A DNA stretch of 64,000 nt. It comes from Paenibacillus paridis. GTDB taxonomy: Bacteria; Bacillota; Bacilli; Paenibacillales; Paenibacillaceae. The notes under the pieces are model-generated. The model was not told where the DNA came from. It saw only the letters and a program-made list of their open reading frames with translations, and searched no databases. Shown here piece after piece: positions 26,338 to 35,194 of the stretch. Numbering within the stretch: the stretch's first letter is position 1; each line of letters opens with the position of its first letter. The stretch is from NCBI RefSeq assembly GCF_006345825.1, contig NZ_VCIX01000092.1, forward strand, positions 186,001 through 250,000, in the 5' to 3' direction. A program made the translations under genes and the position numbers.

Positions 26338-29300
26338 TTATTTAGCCAGATATTCCACGAACCTTGTAAAGATAGTAGCTACTTCGGCGCGGGTGCCGGT
26401 GGCTTTGGGGTCAAAGTAGTTGTCCGGCTTGCCTAATACAATGCCGATTCCCCGCAGCGCCTGAACGGCCTTCAACGCCCATAAGCTGATCTCACTTTCG
26501 TCCGCGAAGGACTTAGACTGGTTTTCAGGAATATCATAGCCCTTGTACTTCATGTAGTTGTACAGTATCATCAGCATCTGCTCGCGCGTCATCGGTGAAT
26601 TGGGGTCAAACAGGTCTGCGTTTATGCCGTTGACTATGCCACTTTCGGCCGCCCACTCGACTGCCGCCGTGTACCACTGCCCGCCCGTCACGTCGCTAAA
26701 GCGGGAACTCGTGTAGCTGGAGCGATTTACGTTCTCAAGATTGGCCAGTACCTGCACAAACATCGCACGCGTCATTGAGGTGCCCGGTGAGAACGTCGTG
26801 GACGTCGTGCCGTTGAAAAGACCGTAGGTATAGGCTAAGTTTATGGAGCTGTAGAACCAGTTGTCCATGTTGACATCCCTGAAAGGATTGCCCGACATCA
26901 CGAGGAAGCCCAGCGGGGTATTGTCATCGAACACAAGCTCCGTACCCTCATGGAGGTTCAACGACATGCTGTTGTCTAAGCCGACACTCGCGCCGCCCGG
27001 TCCTACCACAACCGCACCGCCGCTCTGTATCTTCGAGCCGCCGTGGACATCTACCTGGTTGCCGTTCGGCAGGTTCACATGCGCGTCTCCGCCGCCCACT
27101 GTGACCGTACCGTCACTCGCTATCGTCGAGCCGCCCGGAATGGTCACTGTGCTGTTGCCGCTGGGTAGTGTCACTTTGGCGCTCTTGTCCGCCGGAATGG
27201 TCACCTTACCGTTTGAGTCTATAGTTGTGCCTTCGGGTACCTCAATCTTCGTCCCTCCCTTGGTCGCAATCTCTCCGCCACCGGGCAGGGTGGTGTTGCC
27301 ATTTTTGTCTGTGACCGCGGGCTTATCCTTCGGTGTGTTCACTGTGTAGGTCGGCTTCGACGATCCAGCGTCTGTCCCGGTGCCCGTATTGCTCGTATTG
27401 CCCGTATTGCCGTCAGAAGGATTGGGCACAATGGGAGTCGTCGTTGGCGTCGCCGTCGCACTCATCTCTGCGCTGTCGCCCTTCGCGCTTACCGCGATGA
27501 CTTTAAAGTTGTAGTCTTGGCCGTTTGTCAGGCCCTTGAAGGTATATTCGGTAGTCGCTGCATCCAGTGTGACCGGCGTCACGTCGCCATACCATACCTT
27601 GTAGTCCAATATCGCGCTGCGACCGTCGTCAGGAACGTCAGGAGAAGTCCAACTTAATGTGACCTGTCCATCGCCCGCCGTCGCCCTGAAGTCGCCAGGA
27701 GTACCAGGAACGTTCATTTTTCTCTGCACGAACATCCAATCAAAGACGTCTGTGTAATCATTGTCCCAAGCCGACAAGTTAGAGGACTGCGCCGTTGGAG
27801 CTATGCTCCAAGTCCCCATAGTTATCTGGTTGTAAAGAACCGCCGCTTCAACTTCGTGTGCTACTTGATCACCCAGGACAGGTGTGTTGGCCTGATTCGG
27901 CCTCCAATTCGGCTGATCAAATTGATTGTAGGGCCACGTAAGAGGCTCATTGCTCTCAAAGCGCGACGCCCTCGCGTTGATCATTTTCGGCATATTGGTG
28001 TTTATGAAGGTATTGAGGTTAGTCTGGTATCCTCCAACGTTATGTTCATTTATAAACATCCAATAAGCCAGGTCGTTGTGCACGTGGTTGGCGTTCGCGC
28101 TCGGTGAGCCGCTTACCGGAGACATAGGTGCGGCGGCCGCGAAGAAGCCGGGATAGGCGTTAACTAAGCTGTTCGTATACTGGCCGCCCCATGAGAAGCC
28201 CGCCGCGTAAATACGGTTAGGGTCTACTGCGCCGCTGGCAACCAGGTCGTCTATAACCTTCTTAACATTGGGTGTGGAGGGAGTAGACGTGCCATTATAG
28301 GAAATATTCAGTATATGGCTGGCGTATTTGCCGGGATCTTCTTCCATTTTCTTCATCAGAGCGACTGCGCCGTTGGCGGATTTCATAGCCGCTTTTTGGT
28401 CTGTCGTAGCGCTTGTACCGCCGCGTCCCATGCCGTGGGTGTAGACATACAGCGGCAATCCTTGCAATACTTCACCGTTGTTATCCTTGTGAAGGTAGAG
28501 CGCGCGATTGACCGAATTGCCCGTGGGTGTTGTAAACTTGTCAAGGATCGGATTCACAACTTTTTCCTGTTCAAAAACCACGTAGCTAAGCGGACTCCCT
28601 TCTGTCAGTACGATCGCTCCGTTTTGGACGATGCTGTAAACCTGCTTTGTCGAGTTCATGCTGCCATCCAGCGTTATAGTGCCGCCGCCAGCTGAATAAA
28701 ACTCAGACTCAACTACGATGTAACGGCCGCTTTCCAGTCCGGATTGATAATCCGGTGAATTGCTTACCGTCCCCAGATAGCCGCGCACTTTCGGTTGGTC
28801 ATTGGCGTATACCCTTGTGATCTTGCGCGTCCCTGCAAAGGTCACCGAGGCGCCGTTCAGGGTCGTGTTCCTGGCCGACACGGTAAACAAGCCCAGATTA
28901 AGCTCGGAGCCTACCGCCGCTTTCCCTTCGCCCAAGTCAATGATGACAGCCGTCGTGTATTCGCCGCTGGCGAAGTTGTCATTCCATACGATAAAGGGAA
29001 GCAGCTCCGCGGCCGAATCATTTTTGAACGTCACGTGAATGGTATGGTCAGCGTTAACCTTTATAAAGGTATAATTGCCATCGGATAGAGTCGCGGCTTC
29101 GCCGTCTACCGTTACGGTATCCACAATTTTGCCATAGTCGGGGGTAACCGTAAATTCTTTGTCTGAGCCGCTAGCTATTCTCAGAACATCGCCTGTTGCG
29201 TTCGGCGTTATTCGGCCGCCCGATCCCGCCGTGGCGGTGATTGAGAATCTGGTGTCCACTTCATTGGCTAAAATGAGCTTCAGGCCGTTTGTATATGAAT

Positions 29301-29925
29301 CAGCGCTGCTATAAGCCTTGTCCGGATCTCCGAAACTGGAAACGACTTCATAGCGGTCACCGCCCTTTTCCGTCGAGTTATTAATATAAACATCAAAGGT
29401 AAAATCGCCTTCCTTCAAGGTCAAGGTTCTTTTCGGTATTCTCATCTCAACGATATATCCTGTTTCTGTGATCTGAGTCCAAGCAGCTCTGCCCGGAGCG
29501 GACTGCCCTGAAAACACGCCCGTCGCACTGACACGCCACTGGTTTGCGCCTCCGGTTCCGGTGCCTACATAAAACTCCAGACTATCGTACTGGTGATCAC
29601 CGCCGGCTCCCTGATAAAGATTGATGTCCTGCACAACCACGCGGGCATACAGGTAGTCGGAGTCCCAAAGGATCCTAGCTGTGCCAGTGGCATGGGGTTT
29701 GGAGTCGCCGGGCACAGTGCTTTTGTTGATGAGATGCTCCATTGTCAGGGCCCACAGTGGATCGTCTGACCCGAGTTCGGGAGTTCCAAAAATGGCGGTT
29801 GGCGTTTCATTCGCCACTGCGTTCTCAATGTTGTCAGTGGCGGAGGCAAAGCTGGCAGGTATTAGCGACGTTATAATTACCAAGCAACAGAGGAACGCGA
29901 GCATTTTGCTAAATCGTTTTGACAT
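26338..29925 (-). CDS. S-layer-anchored multidomain esterase/hydrolase
   Basis: Secreted cell-wall protein of 1195 residues. A signal peptide (residues 1-30, ending SFASA) is followed by a CBM9/DOMON-like sugar-binding module (about 40-225: TARILWDSDYLYARVVVQD). Then come a bacterial-repeat module (230-305), an alpha/beta-hydrolase (about 450-735) with nucleophile motif GFSWGG near residue 577, a fibronectin III domain (740-825), a Gly/Thr-rich repetitive beta-type region (850-990), and three SLH domains (about 1010-1195). The hydrolase resembles PHB-depolymerase/feruloyl-esterase types. The SLH domains would bind pyruvylated wall polymer and hold it on the surface. It is the only large gene between sigK copies 4 and 5 and points opposite to them. 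Confidence 0.85.
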   Translation of the reverse strand: MSKRFSKMLAFLCCLVIITSLIPASFASATDNIENAVANETPTAIFGTPELGSDDPLWALTMEHLINKSTVPGDSKPHATGTARILWDSDYLYARVVVQDINLYQGAGGDHQYDSLEFYVGTGTGGANQWRVSATGVFSGQSAPGRAAWTQITETGYIVEMRIPKRTLTLKEGDFTFDVYINNSTEKGGDRYEVVSSFGDPDKAYSSADSYTNGLKLILANEVDTRFSITATAGSGGRITPNATGDVLRIASGSDKEFTVTPDYGKIVDTVTVDGEAATLSDGNYTFIKVNADHTIHVTFKNDSAAELLPFIVWNDNFASGEYTTAVIIDLGEGKAAVGSELNLGLFTVSARNTTLNGASVTFAGTRKITRVYANDQPKVRGYLGTVSNSPDYQSGLESGRYIVVESEFYSAGGGTITLDGSMNSTKQVYSIVQNGAIVLTEGSPLSYVVFEQEKVVNPILDKFTTPTGNSVNRALYLHKDNNGEVLQGLPLYVYTHGMGRGGTSATTDQKAAMKSANGAVALMKKMEEDPGKYASHILNISYNGTSTPSTPNVKKVIDDLVASGAVDPNRIYAAGFSWGGQYTNSLVNAYPGFFAAAAPMSPVSGSPSANANHVHNDLAYWMFINEHNVGGYQTNLNTFINTNMPKMINARASRFESNEPLTWPYNQFDQPNWRPNQANTPVLGDQVAHEVEAAVLYNQITMGTWSIAPTAQSSNLSAWDNDYTDVFDWMFVQRKMNVPGTPGDFRATAGDGQVTLSWTSPDVPDDGRSAILDYKVWYGDVTPVTLDAATTEYTFKGLTNGQDYNFKVIAVSAKGDSAEMSATATPTTTPIVPNPSDGNTGNTSNTGTGTDAGSSKPTYTVNTPKDKPAVTDKNGNTTLPGGGEIATKGGTKIEVPEGTTIDSNGKVTIPADKSAKVTLPSGNSTVTIPGGSTIASDGTVTVGGGDAHVNLPNGNQVDVHGGSKIQSGGAVVVGPGGASVGLDNSMSLNLHEGTELVFDDNTPLGFLVMSGNPFRDVNMDNWFYSSINLAYTYGLFNGTTSTTFSPGTSMTRAMFVQVLANLENVNRSSYTSSRFSDVTGGQWYTAAVEWAAESGIVNGINADLFDPNSPMTREQMLMILYNYMKYKGYDIPENQSKSFADESEISLWALKAVQALRGIGIVLGKPDNYFDPKATGTRAEVATIFTRFVEYLAK

Positions 29926-30180
29926 CTAATGATAATCCCCCTTAATTTTCGATCCGATGCGCCTACGGCTTACCCGCATCGTATTCATACCCTTGATACG
30001 CAAACGGTTTATGTTTACGCTTTCATTCTAGAGGGAAGCGTCTTTTATCACAATGTGCATGTTTTTACTTCAATTACCTTTTGTTGACTTATTTAAGCAA
30101 CTCTTACTCCATTCCTCTACTCTCCGATAGCTTTCTTCCAGCGAAATATCCTCCTGACCAAAGTGTGTCATGACAGCGCA
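29926..30180. other. upstream region of the SLH esterase gene
   Basis: No gene seen. Expected to contain the minus-strand promoter of the SLH esterase gene; TTAAGGGGGATT precedes its start. Confidence 0.4.
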
Positions 30181-30378
30181 TTAACGGGCATGCTTGATTA
30201 CAATTTCATTCCCATCGGGATCAACAATAACCCATTTGCTAATGCCATCATCGATGTCCTCCACTGTACGTGAGACTGTGATACCGGCACCGCGGAGCCA
30301 TACATACGCTGAATGAGCATCCTCGGCTTCGAATTGCAGACGAACCGTTGCAAGAAGGGTAGCGATAATCAAAACCAA
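30181..30378 (-). pseudogene. glyoxalase/VOC-family gene fragment
   Basis: Only the C-terminal half of a VOC (glyoxalase/bleomycin-resistance) fold is left: RLQFEAEDAHSAYVWLRGAG, then KWVIVDPDGNEIVIKH, the typical metal-binding last strand (DPDGNxxxI). The N-terminal half is missing and the first ~12 residues do not fit the family. It lies just before the end sequence of sigK copy 5, so it may have been cut by the same event. Confidence 0.65.
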
Positions 30379-30599
30379 ACAAATATATTAATCCCATTTC
30401 CCTAGGAGAAGTTGTTAAACTATTTTAACGAATCAGAAAAACGTTCTTCATGCTAAATTTGCGACAAAAAAATTGCTAACGAATCTGCGCAACGCTATTC
30501 CCAAACAAAGAATTCAATTATGCTCATTTTCTAGTAAAAAGACGGCTCCTACTAACCTATTCCTATCGCTGGCAGCAATGAGAGCATAGTTAATTAATT

Positions 30600-30622
30600 A
30601 CATCGGGTTATTACACATAGTC
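30600..30622 (+). repeat. conserved element-end sequence before truncated sigK copy 5
   Basis: ACATCGGG, TTATTACACATAGTC, then sigK homology; one base shorter than the others. Confidence 0.6.
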
Positions 30623-30988
30623 AAAAAATTCGACAATACCGGTGAGGATCTCGAGGACTTGATCTCGATCGGGACGATTGAATTGATCAAAGCGATCGAG
30701 AGCTTCCAGACCGGTAAAGGTACGAAGCTCGCGACGTTCGCGGCTCGCTGTATTGAGAATGAAATACTTATGCATCTGCGGTCGCTGAAGAAAACCCGGA
30801 AGGACGTTTCTTTGCATGACCGTGAGAAAGAAGTTGTTATCGAACGCTTCGGGCTGGAGCATGGCGGGGATGAGCGGACGCAGCGGGAAATTGCGAAGGA
30901 GCTTGGAATCTCGCGGAGTTATGTTTCGCGGATTGAGAAGAGGGCTTTGATAAAGCTTTATCATGAGTTTTATAAGGCGAAGCGTTGA
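30615..30988 (+). pseudogene. truncated, internally deleted sigK copy 5
   Basis: Starts [22 protein letters not shown] and stays in frame to the normal end. About 45 codons are missing between KDVSLHD and REKEVVIE, joining region 3 to region 4. No start codon with an RBS is apparent; the longest frame starts at an internal codon (30659). Presumed inactive. It is the last sigK copy in the window. Confidence 0.85.
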
Positions 30989-31067
30989 GACTGGTTTAAG
31001 CTCATATAGAGCATCCGATTTTATTAACTGTTTGTAATAGGGAAACCAGATGTTATTTCAATAAATG

Positions 31068-31100
31068 AAACCAAATGGCAGAGATGTCGTTTGGTTTTTT
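31068..31100 (+). terminator. terminator after sigK copy 5
   Basis: AAACCAAA/TTTGGTTT hairpin and T run, identical in layout to that at 24981. Confidence 0.7.
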
Positions 31101-31557
31101 ACAGTTTACATACTCGACACATGTGGAATGCTGTGTGTCGCTCTTAAGGAAGTAGTGTTTTTAACCGCATTTACCTGTATATTGAAGCCCGAGTGTATCT
31201 AGCATTCGGGCTTCTGTGTTTGTGGTGGCTAAGGGTCCCCCAACGGTGTGATGATTGTTCTTCATATGTTTATGTAATGGTTGGGCTGGTCCACGAAACG
31301 GACCACGTCAATTCGGAGAGAAAGGTTAGGATTCAAGGGATAGGCTATATGCTGGTTGCCGTGGCGTATTGCAAGCGCGAACCTAAAGATTTCTTTACAT
31401 TTCATATATGACTCAATCTACCATGATAAATTAGAAGTAATATTTATAGGTTTTTGACAAAGAAGAGTTAGCTGTCACGGGAGATAGCAGATGCAAACAG
31501 ATATTTGGACCAAGGCATCGTTGCATGTGACGACACTTGTAATTAGGAGGTAATGGC

Positions 31558-31959
31558 GTGAATGTAAAATCTGTGCAGCCGGTCAGTGATTATTTCAAAG
31601 CGATGCAGCAATTCAAGGACGCACGCGCGACGAATGGTCAGTCGCATTTGGCATCTATTCGAAATATACTCATGCTGGGCAAGAAGCTGCGCACCGACGA
31701 AATGGACTACTTACAGCGATATGATCCCAGTCTATACGATCAAGCAAAGAGCCTCTCGATGGAACGCCAAGCATATGAGGACGCTTTGCAGCATAGTCGT
31801 AGCAAAGCAGATGCGAACTATTATAAAACGTTTAAGCTAATGCAGATTGCCGGGCAACTGAAGCAGAGTGGTTCCGAGGAGCTGCTGATGCGTACGAACT
31901 CGATTCAGGAAGCCCATCGCGAGTTCATGCGATCGAGCAAATATGCCTCACTGAGGTAA
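31558..31959 (+). CDS. hypothetical helical protein (133 aa) carried on the repeat
   Basis: A charged, probably all-helical cytoplasmic protein; I do not recognise the family. GTG 31558 follows TTAGGAGG at 31540-31547. Composition is rich in Gln, Lys, Arg and Tyr with regular heptad-like spacing (YDQAKSLSMERQAYEDALQHS). Its counterpart in the other repeat copy is a pseudogene, which shows how the ORF decays without selection and makes this copy's intactness noteworthy. It could be a cargo gene of the proposed elements or the ancestral gene downstream of sigK. Confidence 0.6.
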   Translation: MNVKSVQPVSDYFKAMQQFKDARATNGQSHLASIRNILMLGKKLRTDEMDYLQRYDPSLYDQAKSLSMERQAYEDALQHSRSKADANYYKTFKLMQIAGQLKQSGSEELLMRTNSIQEAHREFMRSSKYASLR

Positions 31960-32049
31960 GATGGGGCATAACCGCCAGTATTGGAACGGATGATAAAACA
32001 GGCAATTAGAAGCTTGATTTAAGCAGCGACAACACAGGAGGAGTGCGCG

Positions 32050-32083
32050 AATAACCGTTAGTGGAAGCAGTAACGGTTATTTT
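32050..32083 (+). terminator. perfect 11-bp inverted repeat, probable terminator
   Basis: AATAACCGTTA and TAACGGTTATT pair perfectly around a 10-base loop and are followed by TT. The copy near 26040 has one mismatch. It may end transcription of the 133-residue ORF. Confidence 0.65.
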
Positions 32084-32154
32084 GAGCAGGCTGAAGCAAA
32101 TGAAAAAGTAGGTTCTAAGGGTACACGGTGACAGTACTGCTCAAGTTTACATTG

Positions 32155-32202
32155 AAGGAGATTCTTGCCGTATGCATGTGCAAGGTCTCCTTATTGTTTT
32201 TC
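32155..32202 (+). terminator. terminator before AT-rich gene
   Basis: AAGGAGA...TTGC pairs with GCAA...TCTCCTT and is followed by GTTTTTC. Confidence 0.65.
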
Positions 32203-32367
32203 TAGTAAAATAGTACTAATTAAGGGGGTAATCTGTTAAAATAACTGGAGAATGTTATAAATAGGATGCGACTGGAATGGGATATGGTTTTTACTGTGAT
32301 AGCACTAACTTATTGATGAATGAATTACGTGAATTGTCATAGTAATTGGAAATCCAGAGGGGGAAAT

Positions 32368-33255
32368 ATGCTTTTCAGAATAGAGGACAGTGAAAATTCT
32401 AATGGGCAACATAGGGAATATTCAATCCGAAAAGAAAGACTTCCGCAATTAAAATTAGCTGAACTTGAAGGTTATCTTGCAGAGGAAATCCGTAAGGAAG
32501 TCAATAATTCAAAAAACAGAAGTTTGCTAAGTTATTCTAAGTCATTGGGTGTTTGTTTGCTGAAATACAACAAGTATGCAGATAACGAATTACACATTAA
32601 TAAGTGTGAAGCCTATAATTTTGTGTATTACGACGATGTTAAAGCTAACAAATCTAAGTGTAAGCCTTTCAGTTTATTATGTGGATTGGATGATATAAAA
32701 ATTAAGCACAAAAAGAGGGAAATTGTGCTTTTGAATTTTAAAATAGATGTTTCTAATAACAATTTACTGGATTCATATCTGAGGAAGAATACAGGAATCG
32801 GTCGAAAAAAAATGGCGTCTCCTGAAAAAGATAAAGAAGTATTACTTATGCAATCTCCTGAAGATATGGTTATTTCTACATATTCAGATTCAGTATACCT
32901 CTTATATGCACTATATTTAAAATATGGGATGGATGAATCAATACATATAAATATTATTAATATGATTTATAATTTGGAAGACTTTCGGTTTGAATTTTGT
33001 GGAGAGAGAGAACGGTATGCTTTACTAGAAATAGTTAATTATCTTTATATAAACGGTATATATGAAAAAGAAATGAGCGATAGGTTACTTCAAGATAGTC
33101 AGAGTTCAGAACATATGTCGATGTACTATGACTCTATTCTTCAGTTACATGGAATACAAAATGAAAGTTTTGAGGATTCATACATGTTAGAGGAGTATAA
33201 TGATAATGTTATATCTGATGGGATATGGCATTTTTATGCGGAAAAACATTTGTAA
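32368..33255 (+). CDS. AT-rich orphan hypothetical protein (295 aa)
   Basis: Unrecognised soluble protein. ATG 32368 follows AGAGGGGG and is preferred over the upstream ATG 32320, which lacks an RBS. The N-terminal half contains short basic and beta-type stretches (KPFSLLCGLDDIKIKHKKREIVLLNFKIDV); the C-terminal half is helical and acidic with many Tyr and Asn. The base composition is much more AT-rich than flanking genes, which points to acquisition. It stands alone between two terminators. Such orphan genes in accessory regions may be defence or prophage-derived, but nothing in the sequence shows this. Confidence 0.6.
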   Translation: MLFRIEDSENSNGQHREYSIRKERLPQLKLAELEGYLAEEIRKEVNNSKNRSLLSYSKSLGVCLLKYNKYADNELHINKCEAYNFVYYDDVKANKSKCKPFSLLCGLDDIKIKHKKREIVLLNFKIDVSNNNLLDSYLRKNTGIGRKKMASPEKDKEVLLMQSPEDMVISTYSDSVYLLYALYLKYGMDESIHINIINMIYNLEDFRFEFCGERERYALLEIVNYLYINGIYEKEMSDRLLQDSQSSEHMSMYYDSILQLHGIQNESFEDSYMLEEYNDNVISDGIWHFYAEKHL

Positions 33256-33347
33256 AAAGAATCGCACGGGTAAACGAGAATAGGCTTTTGATTGTGGATG
33301 AAGTAATCTTATGAAGAGATGTAACTTTTAAACCGAAGATGAAGTCG

Positions 33348-33386
33348 AAAAGCCACATCAACAGGCATACTGTTCATGTGGCTTTT
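33348..33386 (+). terminator. Rho-independent terminator
   Basis: AAAAGCCACAT and ATGTGGCTTTT form a perfect 11-bp stem; the T run is part of the stem end. Confidence 0.8.
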
Positions 33387-33512
33387 CATCGTATGAATTC
33401 ATGTGGGCACTTAAGCTCAAATTCATAAAATCTTTAATGGACTGTTAGAACTAAATCTCAGTGCAGCGAAAAATGCGCTCAGGCCGTCTAATAAGGTGGA
33501 GGTGATAATTCA

Positions 33513-34076
33513 GTGAAGCCGGCCGGCTCGAATAACAAGGAAAATTTCTCGAAAGATCCCTCACAAGCTCTAGAGCAGCTGATGGAAAGCTATGGCTCGA
33601 CGGTCATGCGCACCGCTTATTTTTATACCGGCGATCGGCATCTTGCCGAGGATATCAGTCAAGAGGTATTCCTTCGCGCTTATCGCAACTGGAACTCGTT
33701 TCGTGGAGATAGCTCGGTTAAAACTTGGTTGACGACGATCGCCATCAACGTTTGCCGGGACAAGATGGGCGTGCGGATGTTTACGGAACAGCCAACCGAT
33801 CCCAGCAAGATGGAGCAGGGACGGACATTCAACGTGGAAGAAGAAGCGCTTAAAAGATTGCAGAAAAGCGAGATTTTGCAGCATACGCTGCGTCTGCCTC
33901 TGCCGTATCAAGAGGCTTTGTATTTATATTATTATCTGGACTTGGACACACGGGAAATTGCGAAAGCGACGTCGTCGCCCGAGGGTACCGTGAGGAACAG
34001 ACTGCACCGGGCGCGCGAGGCGTTGGCTCGGGAAATGCGCAAGGAGGAGATTACCGATGACGGACATAGAGCGTAA
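33513..34076 (+). CDS. ECF-type RNA polymerase sigma factor
   Basis: 187-residue sigma-70 family factor of the extracytoplasmic-function class. Region 2 spans about 20-90 (DRHLAEDISQEVFLRAYRNW, then VKTWLTTIAINVCRD); region 4 about 120-180 (LPLPYQEALYLYYY, then EIAKATSSPEGTVRNRLHRAREAL). There is no region 3. GTG 33513 follows AAGGTGGAGGTG. The stop overlaps the next gene's start by 20 bases, the usual coupling of an ECF factor with its anti-sigma partner. The regulon and signal cannot be told from the window. Confidence 0.9.
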   Translation: MKPAGSNNKENFSKDPSQALEQLMESYGSTVMRTAYFYTGDRHLAEDISQEVFLRAYRNWNSFRGDSSVKTWLTTIAINVCRDKMGVRMFTEQPTDPSKMEQGRTFNVEEEALKRLQKSEILQHTLRLPLPYQEALYLYYYLDLDTREIAKATSSPEGTVRNRLHRAREALAREMRKEEITDDGHRA

Positions 34077-34749
34077 TTTACGACAACATTTACAAAAGGA
34101 GTCGGATAATATGTTGTTCTCTAAAATGGAATTGAGCGATAGCGTTAAACAGAAGATCAGGAAACAAGCCGCCGCGGAGCAGAGAAGCCGCCGCCGATTC
34201 GTTCTTCCGAAAGCCTGGATTGCAGGAGCGGCAGCGCTGGTCGCGGGAGTCGTCATAGTGACAGGATTGCCAATGCTGCAAGAGCCCGCCGCAGTACCGA
34301 CGCCAACGGATCATTCGTCGGGAATCGTACTGCCCGGAAACGGAGGAGCCACAGGTTCGGAGTTGTCGCAATTAATTACCACTCCATTTGGAACGGCGGA
34401 GGCAGCGAAAACAGCTTTCGGTTCCGGTGTGCTTGTTCCTCAAATCGCCCCGGAAGGCTTCAAGCTGGCTGAGATCGTCGGCGTGGGAATGAAGGACCAA
34501 CCGCTTAGAGATTTGAACTTCACATACGGCTCGGGTGATAAGACGGTGACGTTCAGCGCGAGCCGCATGCCGGTGGCGTCCCCGACGGACCTGTTCACAC
34601 AGATCAAAGTGGGCGGAGTGGACGGCTTAATTTTCGAGCAAGCGGAGTTCACGGAGCTGTTCTGGGTGGTTGACGGCATACAGTATGGCGTGTCCGGTCC
34701 GATTTCGGGCGATGAGGCCATGAAGGTAGCCGAATCGGTTGAGCCTTGA
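34057..34749 (+). CDS. membrane anti-sigma-type protein with DUF4367-like domain
   Basis: 230-residue single-pass membrane protein coupled to the ECF gene. Residues 1-48 are charged and cytoplasmic; a membrane segment at about 52-72 (AWIAGAAALVAGVVIVTGLPM) is followed by a Pro/Thr-rich linker and an external beta-rich domain (about 120-228) of DUF4367 type. Its position and topology argue that it holds the sigma factor inactive until an envelope signal arrives. It lacks a clear zinc-finger HxxxCxxC motif, so it is not a ZAS-type anti-sigma protein. Confidence 0.75.
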   Translation: MTDIERNLRQHLQKESDNMLFSKMELSDSVKQKIRKQAAAEQRSRRRFVLPKAWIAGAAALVAGVVIVTGLPMLQEPAAVPTPTDHSSGIVLPGNGGATGSELSQLITTPFGTAEAAKTAFGSGVLVPQIAPEGFKLAEIVGVGMKDQPLRDLNFTYGSGDKTVTFSASRMPVASPTDLFTQIKVGGVDGLIFEQAEFTELFWVVDGIQYGVSGPISGDEAMKVAESVEP

Positions 34750-34784
34750 TGAGTTGATGCGTGTATATCGTGAATGAATTGAAC

Positions 34785-34809
34785 GCCCACCTGTAGAGGT
34801 GGGTTTTTT
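34785..34809 (+). terminator. Rho-independent terminator
   Basis: CCCACCT/AGGTGGG stem with loop GTAG and TTTTTT. Ends the sigma/anti-sigma operon. Confidence 0.85.
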
Positions 34810-34907
34810 CGTCAGTAAAGGATTTATTGGAGGGTATTATCAAGCTTTGGCTCCGTAGACTCCTTCAACCGTTATATAAGTTGGCTATGAACTTGGATAT
34901 AAGTAAG

Positions 34908-34943
34908 GACAATGAAAAGGCGGCATTTTCATTGTTCTTTTTG
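34908..34943 (+). terminator. second hairpin, orphan terminator
   Basis: GACAATGAAAA and TTTTCATTGTTC pair around GGCGGCA and end in TTTTTG. No gene lies between it and the terminator at 34785, so it may stop readthrough or belong to a small RNA. Confidence 0.6.
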
Positions 34944-35033
34944 TTTTATTGAGAAAAAATCATTATGCGGGAAGTGAGGGAAGCCGAACTGCACCTTTTA
35001 GTCTTGGGATCTCGCCAAGCACAAGCAATACAA

Positions 35034-35061
35034 TTGACACTTATTAAACCTATGCTATCCT
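35034..35061 (+). promoter_or_regulatory. candidate sigma-A promoter of the kinase gene
   Basis: TTGACA at 35034-35039, 16-base spacer, TATCCT at 35056-35061. The kinase start is 134 bases downstream. Apart from terminators and this promoter, 34810-35194 shows nothing. Confidence 0.45.
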
Positions 35062-35194
35062 TAAAAGTAATCTCCCCACATCAATGTCTTATAGTTTAAG
35101 GCGCTCTCTCCACGCACTCAGCTCAACCTTCTTTTTTCATTATTGTTTCCACAATCCTTCTTGTTGAATTGAAAAGAAAGGAAGTAATCGCGTT

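Larger units (their letters stand above)
30989..32128 (+). repeat. ~1.2 kb direct repeat, better-preserved copy
   Basis: Second copy of the segment at 24902-26117, here with the 133-residue ORF intact. Starts right after the sigK copy 5 stop and ends just past an 11-bp perfect inverted repeat. Confidence 0.85.

Noticed and set aside
5753-30988. Developmental skin-type excision needed to rebuild sigK
   Set aside because: The upstream sigK is already complete including pro-sequence and region 4, so no excision is required; no SpoIVCA-like recombinase is seen.
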